Assembly (NCBI GenBank): GCA_016794075.1
Contig: JAEUKU010000185.1
Location: 1 to 14,106, forward strand
Direction: 5' to 3'
DNA length: 14,106 bases
From: Rhodospirillaceae bacterium
Lineage (GTDB): Bacteria; Pseudomonadota; Alphaproteobacteria; Dongiales; Dongiaceae
The position numbers were made by a program, and so were the translations under genes. Position 1 is the stretch's first letter, and every line of letters begins with the position of its first letter. Positions 1-5,863 of the stretch are shown here, piece after piece. The notes beneath the pieces are model-generated. The model did no database searches and had not been told where the DNA came from. It saw nothing but the letters and a program-made list of their open reading frames with translations.

Positions 1-225
1 GATGCCGGCATGTGCGGCGACTACGATTCCGTCATCGGCATGGAGAAATCCATGCCCATCGCCCGCTTCACCCGCAAGATGCCGACCGAGCGCCTCTCCG
101 CCGCCCAGGGTCCGGCGACGCTCTGCGGCGTTCTGGTCGACACCGACGACGCGACCGGCCTCGCCAAGGCGATCCAGCCGATCCGGCTGGGCGGCAGGCT
201 CAGCCAGCAAAGTATCGGCGCCTAG
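1..225 (+). CDS. YmdB/TIGR00282-family metallophosphoesterase, C-terminal part (5' end outside window)
   Basis: Frame 1 is open from the first base to a TAG at 223-225 and encodes the last 74 residues of a longer protein. It begins with DAGMCGDYDSVIGMEK, which matches the conserved C-terminal motif of the YmdB/TIGR00282 calcineurin-like phosphoesterases (Bacillus YmdB has a very similar TG-PYDSVIGM stretch), and ends with the family-like tail IQPIRLGGRLSQ. Known members hydrolyse 2',3'-cyclic nucleotides in the cytoplasm using a dinuclear metal site, but those metal ligands lie in the missing N-terminal part. In many alphaproteobacteria this gene lies directly before yebC-ruvCAB. Here about 12 kb separates them. 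The stop codon lies on the edge of a palindromic repeat, so the last few residues may have been set by repeat insertion. Confidence 0.85.
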   Translation, partial: DAGMCGDYDSVIGMEKSMPIARFTRKMPTERLSAAQGPATLCGVLVDTDDATGLAKAIQPIRLGGRLSQQSIGA

Positions 226-321
226 AGCAAGATGCGATTGGATTGAATCGCATCTTGCTCTCTCAGGCTTGATTGGTCGCATTTTCTGCGCCGAACCGGT
301 GTCCACTTCGGCGGAAAATGC
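224..321. repeat. Double-hairpin palindromic intergenic repeat
   Basis: Two hairpins fill the gap between convergent genes. The first has perfect 16-bp arms (AGAGCAAGATGCGATT at 224-239, its complement at 246-261) around a 6-nt loop. The second pairs GCATTTTC (279-286) with GAAAATGC (314-321) and GCCGAA (290-295) with TTCGGC (307-312). Both edges read CCTAGAGCA outward-in, so the repeat supplies the TAG stops of both flanking genes. From memory, similar sequences are scattered through alphaproteobacterial genomes as REP/MITE-like elements. It may also act as a bidirectional terminator, although there is no clear T tract. Confidence 0.8.
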
Positions 322-322
322 T

Positions 323-799
323 CTAGGACGTCCGCGCGCGACAGGACACGGCCAATGCGCCGAGCGTTTCGGCAAGGCCCTCCGTCGGCAATCGCCAGCC
401 GGAGCGGTCCTCGACACTTACGTCCACCTGCTCGGCCGCGGTCAGAGCATCCACGACATCCGCGCGCCAGGCGAGCGGCACACTGACGAATCCATCCCAG
501 ATTTGTCCGGCCGGATGATTGGCGCCTGTGAGGGTGAAGATCTCGCCGTCGATCGTCAGGCGCACGTGGCACTGGGTCCTGTCGGCGCCGCAATGGCCTT
601 CGAGGTCCAGCTGCAGCGGCGTGTGCTCGCAGGCGAGCGTGGCGATCTGGTATTCCGTTTGCCCCGGGTTGCAGAGAATCCCGCCGCCCTTCGCCGGCGC
701 GCGCCCTTCCTTGAGGCGCCAGCCGCATGCCTCCGCAGCGGTCGCCGCGCAGATCGTCAGGGCGAGTGACAGGACGAGGCTGCCGAGCCTCATCGCCAT
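323..799 (-). CDS. Small secreted six-cysteine protein, function unknown
   Basis: This ORF of 158 residues begins with a classic signal peptide: positively charged MAMRLGS, a hydrophobic core (about 7-20) and an A-x-A site before Cys25. The predicted mature protein has six Cys (25, 43, 57, 70, 77, 153), consistent with three disulfides in the periplasm or outside the cell. The stretch CHVRLTIDGEIFTLTG suggests beta structure. I recognise no family. Cys25 follows AEA, a poor lipobox, so a lipoprotein is less likely. The start may be the ATG at 799 or a second ATG at 793 (MRLGS). Neither has a strong Shine-Dalgarno site. It lies 70 bp downstream of the P450-ABM unit on the same strand and may be its last gene, but nothing else links them. 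Its stop is inside the palindromic repeat. Confidence 0.65.
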   Translation of the reverse strand: MAMRLGSLVLSLALTICAATAAEACGWRLKEGRAPAKGGGILCNPGQTEYQIATLACEHTPLQLDLEGHCGADRTQCHVRLTIDGEIFTLTGANHPAGQIWDGFVSVPLAWRADVVDALTAAEQVDVSVEDRSGWRLPTEGLAETLGALAVSCRARTS

Positions 800-800
800 G

Positions 801-827
801 CTGTCGGTGATGCGATCATCGCGACAG
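801..827. other. Imperfect inverted repeat next to the start of the secreted-protein gene
   Basis: CTGTCG (801-806) pairs with CGACAG (822-827), and inside it GATG (809-812) pairs with CATC (817-820), with a small asymmetric internal loop. It ends 1 bp upstream of the ATG at 799 on the minus strand. It could hide the ribosome site in RNA, be an operator, or be a weak terminator after the ABM gene. No T tract follows, so a simple intrinsic terminator is unlikely. Confidence 0.3.
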
Positions 828-869
828 ACTAGGCAATCGACCCGATCCGATCAACGGGCGCGACCGAAG

Positions 870-1214
870 TCAGCCATGCGTCGCGCGCGAATCCGTCGGC
901 GCTTGGTCGCGGCTGTCCATGCCGTAGTCGCGCAGCACGCCGGCCACGCGCAGGCGGTAGCTCTTGAAGATGCCGGCGCGGCCCTTGGCCTGGGCGTCGC
1001 GATGCTCGGCAAGCTGGCGCCATTGCGCCACCGCCGCCTCGTCGCGCCAGAAGGAGAGCGAGAGGACCTTGCCCGGCTCGCTCAGGCTCTCGAACCGCTC
1101 GAGGGAGATGAAGCCGTCGATCTGCGCCAGCAGCGGCCGCAACTCCGCGGCGATCTCGAAATAGTCCTGCCGGCGGCTCTGCTCCGGCCAGACTTCGAAG
1201 ATGACGGCGATCAT
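870..1214 (-). CDS. Antibiotic biosynthesis monooxygenase (ABM) fold protein
   Basis: The 114-residue cytoplasmic protein begins MIAVIFEVWPEQSRRQDYF and contains the pattern typical of the ABM dimeric alpha/beta-barrel family: LRPLL..IDGFISLERFESL, then GKVLSLSFWRDEAAVAQWR, then HRDAQAKGR and YRLRVAGVLRDYG. Members include cofactor-free monooxygenases, heme-degrading enzymes and many proteins of unknown activity, so the substrate cannot be named. The length is normal for the family. Its ATG overlaps the P450 stop in the sequence ATGA (1211-1214), a strong sign of translational coupling in a two-gene operon. The divergent ArsR-type regulator nearby is a plausible controller (inference). Confidence 0.88.
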   Translation of the reverse strand: MIAVIFEVWPEQSRRQDYFEIAAELRPLLAQIDGFISLERFESLSEPGKVLSLSFWRDEAAVAQWRQLAEHRDAQAKGRAGIFKSYRLRVAGVLRDYGMDSRDQAPTDSRATHG

Positions 1215-2380
1215 GGTTGTGCTCCAAAGACGGGGATGCGGGCATTGACCGATCGAGCATAGCGCGGCGCCGCCAGCGAGTCGAAATCAAGCGGACCGGC
1301 AAGCAGCGCCTGCAGGCCTATGACGGCGAGCGTGACGGCCATGTCGCGCCCCGGGCAGGCATGCGCGCCGCGACCGAAGGTGAAGCAGGCAGCATCCGCC
1401 CGCGCGGGATCGAAGGCATGCGGCCGCGGATTGACCGCCGGGTCGCGGTTCGCCGCCGCCAGCACCACCAGAATCGCATCGCCCGCCTGCAGCGCCTGGC
1501 CGGCCAGCAGGCAATCCTCGGCGACGTAGCGCCGCGTGTTGTGGATCGGCGGGTCGTGCCGCGCCACTTCGGCGACGACGCGGCGCAGCAGCGCATCGTC
1601 CCCGGCGGCGCGCCGCCGCATGTCCTCATCGCGCGCCAGCGCCAGCAGCGCGTTGCCGATCAGGCCCGCCGTCGCCTCGTAGGTCTGCGACATCAGGCCG
1701 AGCAGATTGGCGAGCGCCGTTTCGCGTTGCGGCACGCCGAGGCTCGCCAGCCGCTCGACGAGCATCGGCGATCCGTGCCGCGCGATCAGATCGAGCAGGC
1801 GCGGCGCCGCCAGCTTGCTGCGCTCGATCTCGGCTGCGTTGCTGAGCGGGGAGAGGCAGCGCACGAAATCCCCGGTCAGCGCCGCCGCCTCCGCTGCCGG
1901 CCCGTCGGGCAGGCCGATCAACCGCCCCACCACCTGGACGGGATAAGCGCGCTGGAAGCCGTCGAGGCCGTTGCCGCCGGCTCCCATCGTGCCGATGCAG
2001 GCGGCGGCACAAGACCGGGCCGCGGCGGTCACGCGCTCCGGCGCGAAGGCTTCGAGACAGGCGGCGAGTGCCGGCTTGAGCGTGGCGTGCCGCGCGCCGT
2101 CATTCATCCGCACCAGGTGGCCGAAGACCTCGCCCGCGCGCGATCCGGCGATGGATGCCGGCACCTTCTCGGCCGTTGGCCGCACCCGGCAATGCGGGCT
2201 TTTCAGCACCGCCGCGACCGCCTGCGCGCCGAGCGCCACCCAGAGGCCGAGCCGCGTCTCGCGGTAGAACGGGCGATAGGCGAGCAACGCGGCGTAGTAG
2301 GGATAGGGATCGGGATGGGATGCCGCCGCGAGCAGATTGTCGGGGAAGATCAGGGCGGAGCGTTGGGCATCGGCGGGCAT
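1211..2380 (-). CDS. Cytochrome P450, complete, with atypical I-helix
   Basis: This 389-residue protein is of normal length for a soluble bacterial P450 and has no membrane anchor. The heme-thiolate loop is clear at about 335-344 (FGRGAHACPG, Cys342 as axial ligand). The K-helix ExxR is EVAR (Glu271, Arg274), followed by DPPIHNTRR and the usual NRDPAVNPRPHAFDP segment. In the I-helix (226-243, ending AGLIGN) the usual AG-x-(D/E)-T reads QTYEA: Glu235 is kept but the conserved Thr position is Ala236. The expected chemistry is O2-dependent hydroxylation with ferredoxin-type partners, none of which is encoded here. The substrate is unknown. The open frame extends far upstream, but only from Met at 2380 does it read as P450, and this leaves an 87-bp gap to the divergent regulator. 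Its stop overlaps the start of the ABM gene. Confidence 0.93.
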   Translation of the reverse strand: MPADAQRSALIFPDNLLAAASHPDPYPYYAALLAYRPFYRETRLGLWVALGAQAVAAVLKSPHCRVRPTAEKVPASIAGSRAGEVFGHLVRMNDGARHATLKPALAACLEAFAPERVTAAARSCAAACIGTMGAGGNGLDGFQRAYPVQVVGRLIGLPDGPAAEAAALTGDFVRCLSPLSNAAEIERSKLAAPRLLDLIARHGSPMLVERLASLGVPQRETALANLLGLMSQTYEATAGLIGNALLALARDEDMRRRAAGDDALLRRVVAEVARHDPPIHNTRRYVAEDCLLAGQALQAGDAILVVLAAANRDPAVNPRPHAFDPARADAACFTFGRGAHACPGRDMAVTLAVIGLQALLAGPLDFDSLAAPRYARSVNARIPVFGAQP

Positions 2381-2467
2381 GGGAGAACCTCGGCTGCAGT
2401 CGATGGTTCGACCCTGACCGAAGCGTGCCGGCTTGTCATGCGGCAACGCTTTGGCTACCGTCGAACT
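2381..2467. promoter_or_regulatory. Divergent promoter/operator region between the P450 and ArsR-type genes
   Basis: This 87-bp gap separates two divergent starts, so it must hold the promoters of both the P450-ABM unit and the regulator unless they are read from elsewhere. I see no strong -35/-10 pair. CTGCAG sits near 2394 and a loose TTCG...CGAA dyad lies around 2407-2421, neither convincing as an operator. Location is the main evidence. Confidence 0.45.
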
Positions 2468-3157
2468 ATGGACCAGGAGCCGGACATCGAGGGCTTCGCC
2501 CGCACGCTCGGCGATCCCACGCGGATGAAGATGCTGATTCTTCTGATGGAGGGCCGCGCGCTGACCGCCAAGGAGCTGGCCTATGGCTCGGGCGTCGAGC
2601 CGGCCACGGCGACGGCGCATCTGAAGCGCCTGCTCGACGATCGCCTGATCGCGGTGGCGGTGCAGGGCCGGCACAAATACGTGCGCCTGGCCTCGCCCGA
2701 CGTCGCCCAGCTGATCGAATTGATGCTGGCGGTGGCGCCGCGCGTCGCCTTGCGCCGGCCGCAGCCGCGCGTCGAGGAGAAGCTGCGCCAGGCCCGCATG
2801 TGCTACGACCACCTGGCGGGCGAGCTCGGCATCGGCCTCGCCGACGCGCTGGTGAAGCAGGGTCTGCTGCGCAAGGAGGCGGATGCCTTCGCCGTCACCA
2901 AGCGCGGCGCCGCGTGGTTCGCCGGGCTCGGCATCGACCTCGACGCGATCCGCGGCAAGCGCCGCAAATTCGCCGCCCCCTGTCTCGACTGGAGCGAGCG
3001 CCGCGACCATCTCGGCGGCGCGCTGGGCGCCGCTTTGGCCGAGCGCCTGCTCGACCTCGGCTGGATCACCCGCAGGCACAATTCGCGCGCGGTCAGCGTG
3101 ACCGAGGCGGGGCGGCGGAAGCTGACGGAGCATTTCCCGAAGGTGTTTGCGGGTTAG
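2468..3157 (+). CDS. ArsR-type winged-helix transcriptional regulator with extended C-terminal domain
   Basis: The 229-residue protein has an N-terminal winged helix (about 7-75): IEGFARTLGDPTRMKMLILLMEGRALTAKELA, then VEPATATAHLKRLLDDRLI as recognition helix, then a wing with QGRHKYVRLASPDVAQLIE. A second domain follows (about 105-225) with MCYDHLAGELG, a second winged-helix-like part and the signature PCLDWSERR-HLGGALGAAL. This two-domain architecture is common in a branch of ArsR-like proteins. No CxC metal site is present (Cys only at 112 and 172), so metal sensing is unlikely and a small-molecule ligand is more plausible. Start at 2468 gives MDQEPDIEGF, matching the usual N-terminus. An in-frame ATG at 2438 would add 10 residues. 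It diverges from the P450 gene and probably controls it, which is inference from layout. Confidence 0.88.
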   Translation: MDQEPDIEGFARTLGDPTRMKMLILLMEGRALTAKELAYGSGVEPATATAHLKRLLDDRLIAVAVQGRHKYVRLASPDVAQLIELMLAVAPRVALRRPQPRVEEKLRQARMCYDHLAGELGIGLADALVKQGLLRKEADAFAVTKRGAAWFAGLGIDLDAIRGKRRKFAAPCLDWSERRDHLGGALGAALAERLLDLGWITRRHNSRAVSVTEAGRRKLTEHFPKVFAG

Positions 3158-3164
3158 ATCTTTC

Positions 3165-3307
3165 CGTCATCCCGGCCGACCCTCGGGCTTGACCCGAGGG
3201 GAGCGCCGGGATCCACCGTGCCGCTGCAAGGGCACTGCCAGGTTCGGTAGGTGCTTCCGCAGTCGGTGCGGCGGTGAAATGGACCCCGGCGCAGGGCCGG
3301 GGTGACG
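3165..3307. repeat. Composite palindromic intergenic repeat with terminal inverted repeats
   Basis: The ends CGTCATCCCGGCC (3165-3177) and GGCCGGGGTGACG (3295-3307) are inverted copies with one mismatch. Nested inside are ATCCCGGC/GCCGGGAT (3169-3176 with 3205-3212) enclosing CCTCGGG-CTTGA-CCCGAGG (3181-3199), and CCCCGGC/GCCGGGG (3284-3290 with 3296-3302). It lies between convergent genes (regulator stop 3157, AhpD-fold stop 3351). From memory this is a widespread alphaproteobacterial repeat type. It could terminate transcription from both sides. No gene is seen in 3158-3350. Confidence 0.75.
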
Positions 3308-3350
3308 AATGAGTTGGTGGCGGGGATTGTGCGAATGCCCGCAGCGGGGA

Positions 3351-3935
3351 TCAGATTTTCCGCCCTACCATCATCGCCTTGCGGAACGTCTCGTCCTCGT
3401 CGAGGAACGCGGCTTCCGGCCCCGCGCCGGTGGCGTCGAAGAAGCGGCTGATGAAGCAGCGGAAGGCGGCGCAGAAGGCGATGTCGCAGATCTCCTGGTC
3501 GCTGAAGCCGAGCTGGCGCAGCTTGTCGACGTCGGCCTGCGAGGTCTCGTTGGGCGTGAGCACGATCTTCTCGGCATAGTCCAGCATGCCGACCTCCTTG
3601 GCGGAGAGCCCGGCCTTGCGGAAGTCGCGTTGCACGGCCAGGACCTTCTCCTTCGAGCCCAGCTCGTCGATCAGCTGCTTGCCATAGACCACGGAGCAAT
3701 AGGTCGAGGGCACGTGCTTGGCGGCGATGAAGGTGATGAGCTTCCAGCCGCGCTCGCCGAGCGAGAAGCCGCCGCGCACCTTGGCGACGAAATCCATATA
3801 GGCGGGCAGCAGGTCGGGCCGCGTCGTCATGCATTGCGCCGTCGCCATGACGAAGCCGAGTTGGGCCTTCTGCTTGGCATAGATCTCGGCGATTGCGCCG
3901 GTGGCTTCGTGTTCGGCAATGGTCTTCAGGAACAT
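3351..3935 (-). CDS. AhpD/carboxymuconolactone-decarboxylase-fold protein with degenerate active site
   Basis: This 194-residue all-helical protein resembles the peroxidase-related branch of the AhpD/CMD family: an N-terminal AIAEIYAKQKAQLGFV segment, LPAYMDFVAKVR-GGFSLGERGWKLITFIAAKHVPSTYC, then DYAEKIVLTPNE, LRQLGFSDQEICDIAFCAAF, and the tail PEAAFLDEDETFRKAM. AhpD enzymes use Glu, CxxC and His. Here the first Cys position is Ser77, only Cys80 remains, the His position is Tyr84 and the Glu position aligns with Lys65, so classical peroxidase activity is doubtful. The start at 3935 is backed by GGAG 6 nt upstream. A longer frame to 4031 would run into the previous gene. It begins 31 bp after propeller copy 1 and is probably co-transcribed with it. 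No signal peptide is seen, so it should be cytoplasmic, unlike its neighbours. Confidence 0.82.
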   Translation of the reverse strand: MFLKTIAEHEATGAIAEIYAKQKAQLGFVMATAQCMTTRPDLLPAYMDFVAKVRGGFSLGERGWKLITFIAAKHVPSTYCSVVYGKQLIDELGSKEKVLAVQRDFRKAGLSAKEVGMLDYAEKIVLTPNETSQADVDKLRQLGFSDQEICDIAFCAAFRCFISRFFDATGAGPEAAFLDEDETFRKAMMVGRKI

Positions 3936-3966
3936 GTGAACTCCAATGGTCAAAATAGCCTGCGGG

Positions 3967-5700
3967 TCAATTCGCGCAGGTGATCTCGTCGAATACCTTG
4001 CACCGGCTGCCGGGGCAGAGCTGGCCGTCAAGCCGCGCCGCCGCGACCTTGCGCTTCTCGGTGTCGAATTTCTCGAGCTTGTTGAAGCCCTTGCCCTGGC
4101 AGAAGGCGCGGGCGACGGATTTGCTCGCCGACTTGCCGCAATCGCCGTCCTCCAGCCCTTCGCAGGCGAACAGGCGCTGCCCCGCCGGCGTGGTCGGCGC
4201 GTTGAAGCGCTGCCGCGCCTGGGTCACCGCCGGCTGACCGGGATCGGTGTTGACGCTGTCGACACCGGGATTGGCGACCAGCGGACCGATTGTCGTCGGC
4301 GCCGGCGGCGGGAAGACGAACAGCACGTTGGAGGCCATGCCGTAGACGTGGCCCAGGGGCCCAATCGCCGGCGTGACCGTGCCGCCGCCGACCCAGGAGA
4401 TCTCGGCCAGAATCTGCCACGTCGCCGGGTCGAAGGTGAGGAACGACCCCGCCGTCGAGACGAAGAGATGATTGCGCGAGGCGGCAGCCGCGACGACCGA
4501 CTGGCCGGGCAGGGGCACCTGCCGCTCCAGGTTCTTGCCGTTGAGGATCGACAGGCGCCGGTTACTCTCGACCACCGCCATGCGGCCGTCGGCCAGCCGC
4601 GTCGCCGGCGCCAGTGCGACCGGTCCCTTGATCGGCGGCCAGGTCACGCCATTGGGGCCAAGGAACAGGAGCTTGCCCTTGCCGTCGCCGTCGGTTGCGG
4701 CGATCAGCGTATGGCCGTCCGGCTGCACCACCGGCGTGCTGGTCAAATAGCGGCTCTCGTCATGCACCCGGAATAGCTCGCGGAACTGGCCGGAGGGGAA
4801 GGAATAGCCGACGAAGTCCTGGTGCTGGTTGGAAACCAGGATGAAGGGCTCGATGGTGCTGCCGTAGCGGACGATCGCGGCGCCCGGCCGCGGCAGCGCC
4901 AGGTCCTCCGGCAGTTGCGTGGCCGGGTCTTCGACATAATCGCCGCCGCTCGGGTTGAAGTCGGAACCGAGCAGGCAGGAGAGGATGGTGAACGGCGTCG
5001 CGCACCACAGCGGCATGTCGCTGCTGCCGGTCACCTGCTGCACCATGGTCTTGACCTTGACGTTGTGCAGCACGGCGCCGAGCGAGGAGAAGGCGACGAG
5101 GTTGGTGTCGTAGCCGCCGGTCAGGCGGTTGGGATAATCGACCGGCACCATCACCACGTCGGACTCGCCGGGGATCTTCCAGATGTTCGGTGCGGCATTC
5201 GCCAGCGGCCCGTCGAAGCCGTTGGGGAAGCGCGTCTGCCAGGCGAGTTGGCCGGCGGGCGTGAACTTGTAGAGGCTGGAATCGTAGCGGATGAGCGGCG
5301 GGCTCACCTGGCTGTTCTTCACCGTGCGGGTGCCGACCGCATAGATCGACCCGTCGCTGCCGACGATGGGCGAGGCGACGATGGCGAAGCCTGGCGAGAT
5401 CGCCGCGCGCCACCGCTCGGTGCCGTCGGCCTGCAGGGCGATGAGCTGGCCTTCCCTGTTGCCGAGATAGACGGTGCCGTCGGGCGCCATCACCGGGCCC
5501 GAGCCGGGCGCGAAGCTGCCGATGCCGGGCACCGTGCGCGGCCGCTGCGCCGCCTGCGTCGCCACATCGGCGAAGCCGCTATTGGCGCCGTCGGCATGCG
5601 GTCGTTCCCAGGCGAAGGCGCCGCCCGAAGGTAACGTCAGCGCCAGCGCCAGGGCGGCGGGCAAGGACGCCCGAAGAGCCGCGCGCAGCTTCGGGTTCAT
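3967..5700 (-). CDS. Exported PQQ-like beta-propeller protein with C-terminal six-Cys domain (array copy 1)
   Basis: The 577-residue protein has a signal peptide (1-30, cleavage AFA|WERPH). The propeller has blade motifs such as GPVMAPDGTVYLGNREGQL (69-87), IVASPIVGSDGSIYAVG, STPVVQPDGHTLIAATDGDGKG and TPAIGPLGHVYGMASNVLFVFPPP. A loop after TGSSDMP holds a Cys pair (233, 242). A Pro/Thr-rich linker leads to a C-terminal domain with Cys 513, 521, 534, 562, 567 and 575, ending CKVFDEITCAN. All eight mature Cys fit into these two groups. It resembles BamB/PQQ-repeat scaffolds. Features of quinoprotein dehydrogenases such as a vicinal Cys ring are not seen, so PQQ binding is not supported. The start has GGAGG 5 nt upstream. 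It is the last of four tandem paralogues. The function is unknown, perhaps binding at the cell surface or in the periplasm. Confidence 0.85.
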   Translation of the reverse strand: MNPKLRAALRASLPAALALALTLPSGGAFAWERPHADGANSGFADVATQAAQRPRTVPGIGSFAPGSGPVMAPDGTVYLGNREGQLIALQADGTERWRAAISPGFAIVASPIVGSDGSIYAVGTRTVKNSQVSPPLIRYDSSLYKFTPAGQLAWQTRFPNGFDGPLANAAPNIWKIPGESDVVMVPVDYPNRLTGGYDTNLVAFSSLGAVLHNVKVKTMVQQVTGSSDMPLWCATPFTILSCLLGSDFNPSGGDYVEDPATQLPEDLALPRPGAAIVRYGSTIEPFILVSNQHQDFVGYSFPSGQFRELFRVHDESRYLTSTPVVQPDGHTLIAATDGDGKGKLLFLGPNGVTWPPIKGPVALAPATRLADGRMAVVESNRRLSILNGKNLERQVPLPGQSVVAAAASRNHLFVSTAGSFLTFDPATWQILAEISWVGGGTVTPAIGPLGHVYGMASNVLFVFPPPAPTTIGPLVANPGVDSVNTDPGQPAVTQARQRFNAPTTPAGQRLFACEGLEDGDCGKSASKSVARAFCQGKGFNKLEKFDTEKRKVAAARLDGQLCPGSRCKVFDEITCAN

Positions 5701-5863
5701 AGCTTCCTCCGATGCGAAGTCCCCAGGCGACCACTTATAGCAGGAAATATGTGGAGCTTCCTAACAAGAGGCGGTGATCGGTGACCGTGGTTGCATAAAA
5801 ATGCTGTAAATGTGCTCAACATCACAGCGCCGAGGGCGCCGGGTAGTCCGGGCGGTAGATCCG
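5701..5863 (-). promoter_or_regulatory. Spacer with probable promoter for array copy 1
   Basis: The 163-bp gap between copies 2 and 1 is AT-richer than its surroundings. On the minus strand an extended -10-like TGCTATAAG lies at 5734-5742, about 34 bp before the ATG at 5700, giving a short leader. A good -35 at normal spacing is not seen (TTGTTA is 22 bp upstream). A small GCGCC-GAG-GGCGC hairpin at 5827-5839 follows the copy 2 stop but lacks a T run, so termination there is uncertain. Confidence 0.4.

Noticed and set aside
801..827. Intrinsic terminator after the ABM gene
   Set aside because: The dyad is imperfect and no T tract follows on the minus strand. It is kept only as an inverted repeat.
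1217..2467. Long plus-strand open frame leading into the ArsR-type gene
   Set aside because: It is antisense to the P450 gene, low in complexity and Arg-rich. Only the part from 2468 reads as a protein family.
2381..3133. Minus-strand extension of the P450 frame to 3133
   Set aside because: This stretch is antisense to the clear ArsR-type regulator and has no P450 character. GC-rich third positions keep it open.
2468..3157. Metal-sensing (arsenic/cadmium) role for the ArsR-type protein
   Set aside because: There are only two distant Cys and no CxC or metal-binding pattern, and the neighbours are oxidative enzymes, not metal resistance genes.
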